64,000 nt of DNA from Tubulanus polymorphus (Eukaryota > Nemertea > Palaeonemertea > Tubulaniformes > Tubulanidae): positions 28,116,001 to 28,180,000 of the forward strand of contig NC_134025.1 of the NCBI RefSeq assembly GCF_964204645.1, written 5' to 3'. How positions within the stretch are numbered: position 1 is the stretch's first letter; every line of letters begins with the position of its first letter. Positions 50,443-60,072 of the stretch are shown in pieces. The translations under genes and the position numbers were made by a program. The notes beneath the pieces were generated by a model. It saw nothing but the letters and a program-made list of their open reading frames with translations. It was not told the DNA's origin and did no database searches.

Positions 50443-51176
50443 CTACAAGATGCAAAGTCAAACATCACTGCTAAAAATGTTTAACTAGTATTTCATATAT
50501 ATGGTATGCACTTTTGGCATGCACAATTATCTGAAATATGCTTCATTCTTGTATTGAACCCTTTTAAAATAGGCTATAGAAATTCATTTCATATACATCG
50601 AAAAAAAATTACTTGAAAAAAGAAACTGTCAAAAAGACAAAATGTCAGAAAACGAACCAGGAAGTGTCAAAATTTATTTTTCAAACTAAAACTTCAGAAA
50701 GATTTAACAATACCTACATTCACCAGTTTAATTACAGACAGTCACATATATATATATGAAGTTCAATCTATCATTGTTCAGAAATAGATTAAACATGGAG
50801 TATCATAATTTTCATCGATAAATAAGTAAAAATCATCAGTTTTATTGGCCCTGACTTCATCAGCAGATCATCCATATTAGGAGTAAACAGTATACAATGT
50901 TAGTAAGTAAGGACAACTCCGACCGACCGGAGCCGAGCGGAAACCGAGCCGACCAGATACTAAAAACTATATGGACCTAATATATACTCAAAGAATTACA
51001 TAGTTTTATCAATACATAGTTTTATCAGGCCTACACGCCATTAAAATGTGGGCCTAGAATTAAGAAATGTTAGTGCGCGTTGTTTAACTGACTCTGCTGT
51101 ATGGGAAATAGTTGCCCTAACCCGGAAATAAAATATTTCGAGCTCATAAGCCAAGGTGAGAAAATTTCATCTAGGG
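50443..51176 (-). other. Dopey 5' flank and probable 5' UTR intron
   Basis: A minus-strand acceptor (CTTGTAG) ends at 50443, so a non-coding first exon must lie further right. I could not place it. The stretch holds a short GC-rich patch (CCGACCGACCGGAGCCGAGC, about 50923-50942) and one degenerate inverted copy of the ATGGCGTG motif near 51028. No gene on the + strand. Confidence 0.4.
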
Positions 51177-54100
51177 CAATCTTAAGACCTGCTGCATATG
51201 GCGTCACAAGCCCCGAGGCTTGTCACGCCATATTGGGGCCTGACACGCCATGTGGTAAACGTAAAATGAAAATCAAATCCTATGCATGAGATGAAACGTC
51301 GACTAAGTCTCGCGGGTTTTTCTTCCGAAGTTGAAATATTCGGTTGGATATTAATTTGTCTTAGATGATTAACAACGTATTATATATACATAATAAGAAC
51401 TACATATTACATCGCATTTACACTAAAATGAGTTTTACAGAATAGAAATTGATCGTTGTTTGTTAATCTAATGCAGTGTACACACATTTTGAAACACAAT
51501 TTAAACAATCATATATTTCGCCAGCATATGAAAAATACAAAAACATTACATATATATCTACTGAATGAGTTTTACAGGATAAAGATTTTAATTAACTATC
51601 TTACATTTCAATGAATCATTCATCTATTTCACATGATTTGTTGATCAATTAGTCTTAGAAGAACATGGATAATGTTAGAAAAACATATATGGTGAGCCAG
51701 GCTCCAATCTAGTGTGATCTGCAGTCATATGGCTCCTAAAATCGCTAAGCCTTCTACATGGCGTGTCAGGCCCCAAATGTTCTGCAGCCAATATGGCGTG
51801 TCAAGAGCCCCAAATTGTCTGCAGAATAGCTTCAATAATTGAAACATGGTTTGTCGAACGGTTTTCTATGGAAGCAATTAAATTATATCTTTAGTTTCAA
51901 TTAGTTATATATTGTTCATGATTTGATAATCACAAAGCAAATACTGCTAGAAAAACCGCGATTTGTCTTCTATATGGCGTGTCAAGCCCCGAATGTTCTG
52001 CAGCCAATATGGCGTGTCAGGCCCCGAATGGTCTGCAGAATAGCTTCAATTGAAACATGGCGTGAGAGGACCCGATCAGTTTTCCTATAATTGTCACTAA
52101 TTATCATAAATATTCAAAGATTTATCATTCTACATGGTTTGTCAATCATTTAGACTTAGAAAGAAAGCAAATATTGTTTCAAAAATAGCTCCTCAAATCA
52201 CGCTGTCTTCTACATGGCGTGTCAGGCCCCAAACGGTCTGCAGCCAATATGGCGTGTCAGTCCCCAAACGGTCTGCAGAATAGCTTCAATTGAGATATGG
52301 CGTGAGAGGACCCGAACGATTTTCCGTACAAACAAATGAATAATTGTCACTAATTATCATAAATATTCAAAGATTTATCATTCTACGTGGATTGTCAATC
52401 ATTTAGACTTAGAAAAAAAGGCAAATATTGTTTCAAAAAGCTCCTCAAATCACGCTGTCTTTCACATGGCGTGTCAGGCCCCAAATGTTCTGCAGTCAAT
52501 ATGGCGTGTCAGGCCCCAAACGGTCTGCAGAATAGCTTCAATTGAGACATGGCGTGAGAAGACCCGAACGATTTTCCGTACAAACAAATGAATAATTGTC
52601 ATTGATTATCATAAATATTCAAAGATTTATCATTCTACGTGGATTGTCAATCATTTAGACTCAAAACAAAAGGCAAATATTGTTTCAAAAAGCTCCTAAA
52701 ATCACGCTGTCTTCTACATGGCGTGTCAAGCCCCAAACGGTCTGCAGAATAACTTCAATTGAGACATGGCGTGAGAGGACCCGATCGATTTTCCGTACAA
52801 ACAAATGAATAATTGTCATTAATTATCGTAAATATTCAAAGATTTATCATTCTCCGTGGATTGTCAGTCATTTAGACTCAGAAAAAAAGGCAAATATTGT
52901 TTCAAAAATAGCTCCTAAAATCACGCTGTCTTTCACATGGCGTGTCAGGCCCCAAATGTTCTGCAGCCAATATGGCGTGTCAGGCCCCAAACGGTCTGCA
53001 GAATAGCTTCAATTGAGACATGGCGTGAGAAGACCCGAACGATTTTCCGTACAAATAAATGAATAATTGTCATTGATTATCATAAATATTCAAAGATTTA
53101 TCATTCTACGTGGATTGTCAATCATTTAGACTTAGAACAAAAGGCAAATATTGTTTCAAAAAGCTCCTAAAATCACGCTGTCTTCTACATGGCGTGTCAA
53201 GCCCCAAACGGTCTGCAGTCAATATGGCGTGTCAGGCCCCAAACGATTTTCCGTACAAACAAATGAATAATTGTCATTAATTATCATAAATATTCAAAGA
53301 TTTATCAGTTTGTCAATCATTTAGACTTAGAAAAAAGGCAAATATTGTTTCAAAAAGCTCCTCGAATCACGCTGTCTTCTACATGGCGTGTCAGGCCCCA
53401 AATGTTCTGCAGTCAATATGGCGTGTCAGGCCCCAAACGGTCTGCAGAATAGCTTCAATTGAGACATGGCGTGAGAAGACCCGAATGATTTTCCGTACAA
53501 ACTAATGAATAATTGTCATTAATTATCATAAATATTCAAAGATTTATCATTCTCCGTGGATTGTCAGTCATTTAGACTCAGAAAAAAGGCAAATATTGTT
53601 TCAAAAATAGCTCCTCAAATCACGCTGTCTTTCACATGGCGTGTCAGGCCCCAAATGTTCTGCAGCCAATATGGCGTGTCAGGCCCCAAACGGTCTGCAG
53701 AATAGCTTCAATTGAGACATGGCGTGAGAAGACCCGAACGATTTTCCGTATAAATAAATGAATAATTGTCATTGATTATCATAAATATTCAAAGATTTAT
53801 CATTCTACGTGGATTGTCAATCATTTAGACTCAGAACAAAAGGCAAATATTGTTTCAAAAAGCTCCTAAAATCACGCTGTCTTCTACATGGCGTGTCAAG
53901 CCCCAAACGGTCTGCAGTCAATATGGCGTGTCAGGCCCCAAACCATTTTCCGTACAAACAAATGAATAATTGTCATTAATTATCATAAATATTCAAAGAT
54001 TTATCAGTTTGTCAATCATTTAGACTTAGAAAAAAGGCAAATATTGTTTCAAAAAGCTCCTCGAATCACGCTGTCTTCTACATGGCGTGTCAGGCCCCAA

Positions 54101-55418
54101 ATGTTCTGCAGTCAATATGGCGTGTCAGGCCCCAAACGGTCTGCAGAATAGCTTCAATTGAGACATGGCGTGAGAAGACCCGAACGATTTTCCGTACAAA
54201 CAAATGAATAATTGTCATTGATTATCATAAATATTCAAAGATTTATCATTCTACGTGGATTGTCAATCATTTAGACTCAAAACAAAAGGCAAATATTGTT
54301 TCAAAAAGCTCCTAAAATCACGCTGTCTTCTACATGGCGTGTCAGGCCCCAAACGGTCTGCAGAATAGCTTCAATTGAGACATGGCGTGAGAAGACCCGA
54401 ACGATTTTTCCGTACAAACAAATGAATAATTGTCACTAATTGTCTTAAATGTTCAATGATTAATCCTTCTATATGATTTGTCAATTATTTAGTCTTAGAA
54501 AAAAAAGCAAATACTGTTACAAAAAGCTCCTAAAACCACGCTGTCTTCTACATGGCGTGTCAGGCCCCAAAGTGTTCTGCCGCCAATATGGCGTGAGAGT
54601 ACGCGATCAGTTTTCTATGGAAGCAATTAATTGTCACTAATCATATCTTTAGTTTCAATTAGTTATATATTGTTCATAATCATAAAGTCTAAGAAAAAAA
54701 AACAAATACTGCTAGAAAAATCGCGATTTGTCTTCTATATGGCGTGTCAGGCCCCAAACGGTCTACAGAATATAGCTTCAATTTACATGGCGTGAGAGGA
54801 CCCGATCAGTTTTCCGTAGAAATAAATGAAAAATTGTGACTGATTATCTTAAATTAGTACAATAATCATTAAGTCTTAGAAATAGGTTTATAAATCGTTG
54901 TTTCTATTTTGTTCATATGTAAAAATATACAAAATCGCTTATGTAAATGTAGCTGATGATCTCCTGATCGTCTCGCACCATAACGGAAACCTATAAAAAA
55001 CATATTCGAAGAATTTTACATAAAAATCTGTCGATATATATGCATCTGAATATAGTTATGAAGTAAAAACGGGATATAATTTTCTTTCAAAGTGGTTGCA
55101 CTGAACGGAATACTACAATATAACGTATAAGTACATATTATATTTAGACAATATTTAGTAAGTATATATTTAGACAATAAGTTAAGAAAAAATAGAAATT
55201 CATTACACATTGACATACCGGTACTTGAAATTATCTCATTCAGGTTTTACACGTCGTATCGGACTTAAAAACGTGGTCCGTTCGACGCGAACATATATCT
55301 TCGTTCCGCGTGAATTATATATAGTCTGCATTTTACTCGGGGCTTGTGACGCCATGTCAGATATGGCGTGACAAGCCCCGGGGCTTGTGACGCCATGTTC
55401 TGCTGATTCTTAAGATTG
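51177..55418. mobile_element. 4.2-kb satellite-bearing block with inverted ends
   Basis: Both ends carry CAATCTTAAGA (51177-51187) and its inverse (55408-55418), then, after about 10 diverged bases, the same stretch of about 37 bp containing ATGGCGTCACAAGCCCCG. Just inside each end sits a near-perfect palindrome (51196-51233 and about 55361-55398) built from the same ATGGCGTgACAAGCCCC sequence that seeds the central tandem array. At 51235-51251 there is an exact inverted copy of the array motif. No coding capacity and no clear target duplication were seen. Interpreted as a non-autonomous foldback or TIR element that has amplified its interior; an unrelated satellite with inverted edges is the alternative. 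Confidence 0.6.
51700..54860 (+). repeat. Tandem satellite array, ~252-bp unit with variants
   Basis: CACGCTGTC recurs at about 52199, 52451, 52703, 52922, 53174, 53368, 53621, 53873, 54067, 54319 and 54537 (the last as CCACGCTGTC), giving spacings of 252, 252, 219, 252, 194, 253, 252, 194, 252 and 218. The 252-bp unit holds two copies of a 33-bp subrepeat (ATGGCGTGTCAGGCCCCAAA then CGGTCTGCAG), a third diverged ATGGCGTGAGA copy, and an AT-rich spacer. The 219 form has lost one 33-bp subrepeat. The 194 form has lost 45 bp between similar CCCCAAACG and CCCGAACG sites plus 13 bp in the spacer. By eye there are about 35 ATGGCGTG copies, all in one orientation. Edge units are more diverged. Confidence 0.95.
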
Positions 55419-55711
55419 ACTTCACTCGAAAATTTGGGCTAGCCTTTACGCGTCGCCGTCGCTCTAACGTATCCCTGGTCTAGAGTAAGTATTGAATATA
55501 TATTTTAATAAATTGATATGTTCCATCATTTTATCCAGTGTTCAGGCTTAACGAGTTAGTATATATGTTTTTTATAAGGCAAACGGGAAAAGTCGAAGAC
55601 GAAACGAAGAATTCATTCATTTTTCGAGGAATAACCTACTGTCCTCTTGTGGATTAGTTCACCGTGAAGTAAGTTTTCATTCTGCTGACTGATATGTTTT
55701 AAGATAAGATC
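55419..55711 (+). promoter_or_regulatory. DUSP upstream region, likely promoter and 5' UTR
   Basis: The 290 bp before the DUSP start hold CpG-containing sequence (ACGCGTCGCCGTCGCTC, about 55449-55465) in an otherwise AT-rich area. No TATA box is clear. Placement of the start site is inference. Confidence 0.35.
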
Positions 55712-56326
55712 ATGGGGAACGGAATGAATAAAATACTGGACGGGGTGTACGTAGGCAACATCCGGGACGCGCGCGCCACTCGTCAACACGTCGACAATAA
55801 AATAACTCATATTCTCTCAATTCACGACCAAGCCGAAACCGAACATAAACTACCGGACATGAAATACTGTTCAATAGCTATCAGCGATACGCCTAGCGAG
55901 GATATAACGCGTGTGTTCGAGAAATCTAATGATTTTATACATCAATCTCGATTAGACGGTGGCAATGTATTAATTCATTGTTTGGCCGGTGTTTCTCGAA
56001 GCGTCACGGTTACCGTCGCGTATATTATGACGATCAGTGATTTGAGTTGGCGCGAGGCGTTGAACGCGGTGCGCGGCTCGAGGCGATGCGCCAACCCGAA
56101 TTTCGGCTTCCAACGACAACTGCAAACGTTCGAATACACGAAGTTGGCGCAAGAGAAAAAACGCTTTAAAGCCAAGTTTCCTGCGAAAGATTTCAATGAT
56201 ATGGAACAGCTGAAAAAATTGCTGGAAATGCATCAGAATTGGGTGTTATACGGGGATGAACCTGCGTCTGATGAGAAGACCTATCCTCTAGCTCACAACG
56301 CTTATAAAAATACTCCGAAAGATTAA
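55712..56326 (+). CDS. DUSP22: Dual-specificity phosphatase, DUSP22/DUSP15 type, intronless
   Basis: Single uninterrupted ORF of 204 residues. It opens MGNGMNKILDGVYVGNIRDA, almost the DUSP22/DUSP15 start, with Gly2 in an N-myristoylation context, so membrane anchoring is likely. The catalytic loop is HCLAGVSRS with Cys90 (codon 55979-55981) and Arg96; Asp59 in ISDTPSED is the likely general acid. SVTVTVAYIMT and CANPNFGFQRQLQTFE complete the family pattern. DUSP22 dephosphorylates signalling proteins and affects JNK and T-cell kinases in vertebrates; substrates here are unknown. The C-terminal 50 residues are Lys-rich and diverged. Vertebrate DUSP22 has several coding introns, so this may be a retrocopy that kept all catalytic residues. 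DUSP15 is the alternative name. Confidence 0.93.
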   Translation: MGNGMNKILDGVYVGNIRDARATRQHVDNKITHILSIHDQAETEHKLPDMKYCSIAISDTPSEDITRVFEKSNDFIHQSRLDGGNVLIHCLAGVSRSVTVTVAYIMTISDLSWREALNAVRGSRRCANPNFGFQRQLQTFEYTKLAQEKKRFKAKFPAKDFNDMEQLKKLLEMHQNWVLYGDEPASDEKTYPLAHNAYKNTPKD

Positions 56327-56519
56327 TATTTCGGCATAATAGATTTCTTTCACTAATACCTCTTATTATTATTACATAATATTTATATAGTTGCTTTGTA
56401 TTCGTGTAGTTTTGATTAGTATTAACAAAATATGTAGAAATATTACAAAAATATTGCTTGAAGCTCATTAATTGATTATTAGATCTTAATTGTGTTTTAG
56501 CCTAAGCTGTTAATTGATT

Positions 56520-56549
56520 ATTATACGACAACCGTTCAAGTCGTATAAT
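56520..56549. other. Perfect hairpin downstream of DUSP
   Basis: ATTATACGAC and its exact inverse GTCGTATAAT form a 10-bp stem around a 10-nt loop, about 190 nt after the DUSP stop codon. Confidence 0.7.
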
Positions 56550-57367
56550 TATAATCCGTTCTTCCCAGAGTTTAACACTACAGAGTAAGAGTTGATATAT
56601 GATAGGAACACGTGATCTCATATTGATAGATACCGGATAGGGATTTGAGTTTGGAGGTATAAAACAATGGGACCAATGAGGTTAGCTAGATAAATAATAA
56701 GGTAGGCCCTACAGTAAACCCTGCCTAACTCGGACAAACTGAGACCGGCAAAATTGGTCTGAGGTAAGGGAAGTGGTTAAAAATAGGTAAATGCGTCCGG
56801 AAGTTAGCTTTTGTCCGAGTTAGTCCTAAGTCAGAGTTTGCCGTGTCTGAGTAAGGCGAGGTTCACTGTAGTAAACTTTGACCATGTTTCAAACATCTGC
56901 CGACATTCAGTCCCATTACGAAAAATATATATTTCAATCGTTGAAAACTTCGATGTATTTTCTGCTATTTTTGCTACTTATCAAAATATAATCAGCGTTC
57001 GAGATATACATGTGAAGATGTAGCAGTATGTGGTGTAAGGTGTTTTAACGCTCGTGTCTATTTATAGTTTCATACTTGAGATAAATCTTTGATACACAGA
57101 ATTCTATGTATCGCTGTCTATAGGTGCTGATAATTAATGTAAGGTTTGATCTCATTTCTAATTATATCTAAATACAACGCTGTCATAAAAAGATAAGAAA
57201 TTAATAAAATAAATTGATCAGTATAGTGTCCGCTCAAAGATTACCTGTGAACATTGTCAGATTTACTATTTTCACTTAAAAGAGAGAGAAAATAATGAAG
57301 AAACTCTAATTAATTTCTCTGGTGTTCAGAGTTTAGTATCTTAATGAGTAGTATAGAATATTAACAA

Positions 57368-57390
57368 AGAGAGAGAGAGAGGGAGAGAGA
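57368..57390. repeat. (GA)n microsatellite
   Basis: A short run of GA dinucleotides interrupted by one GGG. Confidence 0.9.
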
Positions 57391-58422
57391 TACCGATTTA
57401 ACTGAAATTGTTATATACTTTTATTTATATACTGCACGTGCCTCCAGTCTAAAGCATGTTTGTAAACAGTTAATGTCTGTGATGTTTTTGAAATTAAATG
57501 GCAAATGTTATTACAGTAGAAATTTATCTTGTTTGAGTTGTATCTACCAATACGTTATTTTTGGGGCCAACATTTGCGCTGCCAAATTATTTTTGTGTTG
57601 CCGTGTTTTAACAAGCATTGATCTAGCAATTTACCGGGCACTGAATTATCAAATTAATTTTGATAAGGCTTAACCCTTTCAGTGCGTCTATACCGCAGTG
57701 CAATGTTTAAATCAGTGATGGTTTTTTACACCAGATTGTGGTGTATTGATGTTACTGTATTAGTAATTATTTCTAATCTTTAATAAAATATGGCAGCACC
57801 TGTCAAACATGAAATATCAGTAACTAATGATACACTGCGCTGCAGAGTAGATGTACTATAGCGGTGTAAGCCCGTTATTCAACACGCAGGTGGATTTTAT
57901 TTTTAATTTTCAAATTAGTCGGCACTTAATATGAAAATGAAATTTCCAGTTGAACTGTGCTGTCTCGGGTGAAATATTTGTTCAATCAACTTAACAACGA
58001 ATGCAATGTTCCAACAATGAATAAAAGGCCTATGTAACAAACCTTATTTCATGCCTTTGAATCGTTTGCGAGAATAAGGCTATGCTATGGTTATTGATCA
58101 GAATTAGCTTGTCTATTTTGCATCCATATACAGTAGTTTCTGCTTGCCTTGGAGCCGATTGCCTCTAATTATCGGATGCCCTGGACAAAACATTTAGAAT
58201 TCCCATCCCTAATTCATGTGATGACCACCTTGTCTCAGAGAAAATTTATTGGTCCTGCCAGATCTAAGGCAAGTGGAGTCTACTGTATCCTCGGAAATTG
58301 ATACGAGGTAGGAAGAATTTTAAGCTCTTTTTAAGTTTTAACGAGCAGTCTCATAAAATTCGCCAACTGGTTTTGTATATTTACACACATTCTCTTTTGT
58401 TGCAGCTGAATGGAACCCTGGC

Positions 58423-59643
58423 ATGCGCAACATGGAAAACTGTTGGAATCATCACTCATGGAGTATTCATGAAGATTTTGCTCGAAAAGACACTAAAGAC
58501 AATAGTTTGGCATCCGATACCAATTACAAATTAGTGGGCGGTAATTGGATTTATCTTAACGTTGATGAATATACTTTTCCATATCCTAAATCTGAACTTG
58601 AAGCCGCTCGACGTCAATTAGTTCGATCATTGAAAAAGAGAGGCGATGAATTTTGGCCATTTGAAAGTGAATCCATGAATCCTGGTGGCAAGATGAAAAA
58701 ACCTCGCTGGATGAATCAGAGAGATAAAGTGGAAGAAAAACCTTCTCAGATGAGTAAAAAGAATGATAGTAATAGGAATAATCCACAGTCCGACTTAAGG
58801 GTTGTAAAGAAAAAATCGCTTCGACAATCAATGGTCTTGAAGTGTGATTACTGCGACTTATTCTATAAAAACTTCGAAAATGATGAACCGATTGATAGTG
58901 ATAAAGAAGCTATGGCTAATCATATGTCGAATTATCATCACTCGAGTGCCAGTATCTATAAAGCAGAGATGTGTAATGAAGAAATCAAACATCTTATTTC
59001 TGTACAAAACATGCTATACTTGAAAAATGTAAAATCCACTCGCCAAAGTCTTGTTATATTTTGTCCGATTTGTTTTAACATATATAATGATATATTTGAA
59101 TGCGGTCTACACAGTACTTTGATTCATGGCTTGAGTAAACAACCCGCGTATTCTATAGGACCAATATATCGTCGATTAGAAATTCATTTGTGGCTAAAAC
59201 CTAAATGTGGAAATTGTTCTGCAGAGTTTTCTACTCATAAAGCATTGAACCTACATTGGAAATCGAATTCGAGATGTTTACCGTATGAACAGCCTGAAGC
59301 GGGTACAATGATACTGTGGGAGTGTTCTTCATGTCATCAACAATTCTCAAATACATTCTTCCTTGCCAAATCGCACTTGATATGCCATTTCAGGAAAAAG
59401 AATATTGTACCACCGAAAACTGTAGTTATTCTGATGAAGAGAATATTATGCAGGGTTCCTCGGAGGACTGTTCCACTTTTGGATAGGCCAGTAGAAGACC
59501 AATTTGTGGAAAGAATGAAAATTCTAAAATCTTTGCGTAGAAATAAAAAATATAGAGTAAAAGGACAAAGCAAGCCTTCTGGTGATCGACCATTCTATAA
59601 AAAGAAAATTAATGAACTTAAAAGTTTGATTAAGTCAAAATAG
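58423..59643 (+). CDS. C2H2-like zinc-finger protein, unassigned
   Basis: 406-residue ORF with four zinc-finger-like modules: C141-x2-C144 with H167/H172 (CDYCDLFYKN); C214-x2-C217 with H230/H235 (CPICFNIYND); C262-x2-C265 with H278 and C285 (CGNCSAEFSTHKALNLHW); C301-x2-C304 with H318/H322 (CSSCHQQFSNTFFLAKSH). Spacing is looser than in classical tandem DNA-binding fingers and no TGEKP linkers occur. The N-terminal 140 residues carry NWIYLNVDEYTFPYP and a Lys/Asn-rich linker; the C-terminus is basic (LRRNKKYRVKGQSKP). The coding exon starts after a strong acceptor at 58405 and is open upstream of the ATG (EWNPG), so an extra 5' coding exon is possible. The second ATG (58432) has the better start context. 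I do not recognise the family; nucleic-acid binding is a guess. Confidence 0.75.
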   Translation: MRNMENCWNHHSWSIHEDFARKDTKDNSLASDTNYKLVGGNWIYLNVDEYTFPYPKSELEAARRQLVRSLKKRGDEFWPFESESMNPGGKMKKPRWMNQRDKVEEKPSQMSKKNDSNRNNPQSDLRVVKKKSLRQSMVLKCDYCDLFYKNFENDEPIDSDKEAMANHMSNYHHSSASIYKAEMCNEEIKHLISVQNMLYLKNVKSTRQSLVIFCPICFNIYNDIFECGLHSTLIHGLSKQPAYSIGPIYRRLEIHLWLKPKCGNCSAEFSTHKALNLHWKSNSRCLPYEQPEAGTMILWECSSCHQQFSNTFFLAKSHLICHFRKKNIVPPKTVVILMKRILCRVPRRTVPLLDRPVEDQFVERMKILKSLRRNKKYRVKGQSKPSGDRPFYKKKINELKSLIKSK

Positions 59644-60027
59644 GTCTGTGTTGATAATTGATCGTAATAAAAGTTTTGTATTTTTGTAATGTACATCAGT
59701 TTTCTTCATTTAATCTGTGGCTTGATATGAATATCATCTTGGATGGATATCCTCCTTGTTCAAAGTCTATCTCAAAAATAAAACGCATTCTTCTTGAATA
59801 GGAACTGTATTTGAACTAAAAATAAAACTCAAACAACAATTTGAGATAACATTAGTACAGCAATCACTACATAACAAAAAATATATTTTAAAAACTTGGA
59901 ATGACTATTTAGATCTTTTCTTCAAAATGATTTATCACAGTCGAGTCTCTGATCATACTACCACAGCATCAGTTCACCTCACTCAACAACTGCAGCTGAT
60001 TCTATTGCTGATTCTTCTTAACAGTTA
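59644..60027. other. Convergent 3' flanks of zinc-finger gene and MLH3
   Basis: Short AT-rich interval with the zinc-finger poly(A) signal. No gene seen. MLH3 3' UTR must also lie here. Confidence 0.5.
59666..59671 (+). other. Poly(A) signal, zinc-finger gene
   Basis: AATAAA 23 nt after the stop codon, followed by GTTTTGTATTTTTGT, a typical downstream element. Confidence 0.7.
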
Positions 60028-60072
60028 TCACAGCTTTTCTCTTAGCTTCCATAATTTAGGAGGCATTTTTAC
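60028..60072 (-). other. MLH3: Probable last coding exon of MLH3
   Basis: After the acceptor ACATACAG, 15 codons read VKMPPKLWKLREKL and stop. They join in phase 0 to ...LQPFQ if the non-ideal donor CAG|GTCTGT at 60259/60258 is used. The result resembles the KPNLTKLRK tail of vertebrate MLH3. Without this splice the reading frame stops three codons later, at 60250-60252. Confidence 0.5.

Larger units (their letters stand above)
56327..58422. other. Intergenic region between DUSP and zinc-finger gene
   Basis: No gene seen. It contains a 10-bp-stem hairpin just after the DUSP gene, a short GA microsatellite, an AATAAA at 57203-57208 and a good splice acceptor at the right edge (CTCTTTTGTTGCAG). 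A weak donor near 58306 might mark a non-coding first exon of the zinc-finger gene. Confidence 0.4.

Noticed and set aside
51101-51289. 62-codon ORF starting MGNSCPNPEIKYFEL
   Set aside because: Crosses the palindromic end of the repeat block; chance ORF.
51700-54860. CRISPR-like array
   Set aside because: Units are about 250 bp with no short unique spacers, and the DNA is from an animal; this is a satellite.
58298-58534. 78-codon plus-strand ORF
   Set aside because: Runs through the intron/acceptor upstream of the zinc-finger exon in another frame.
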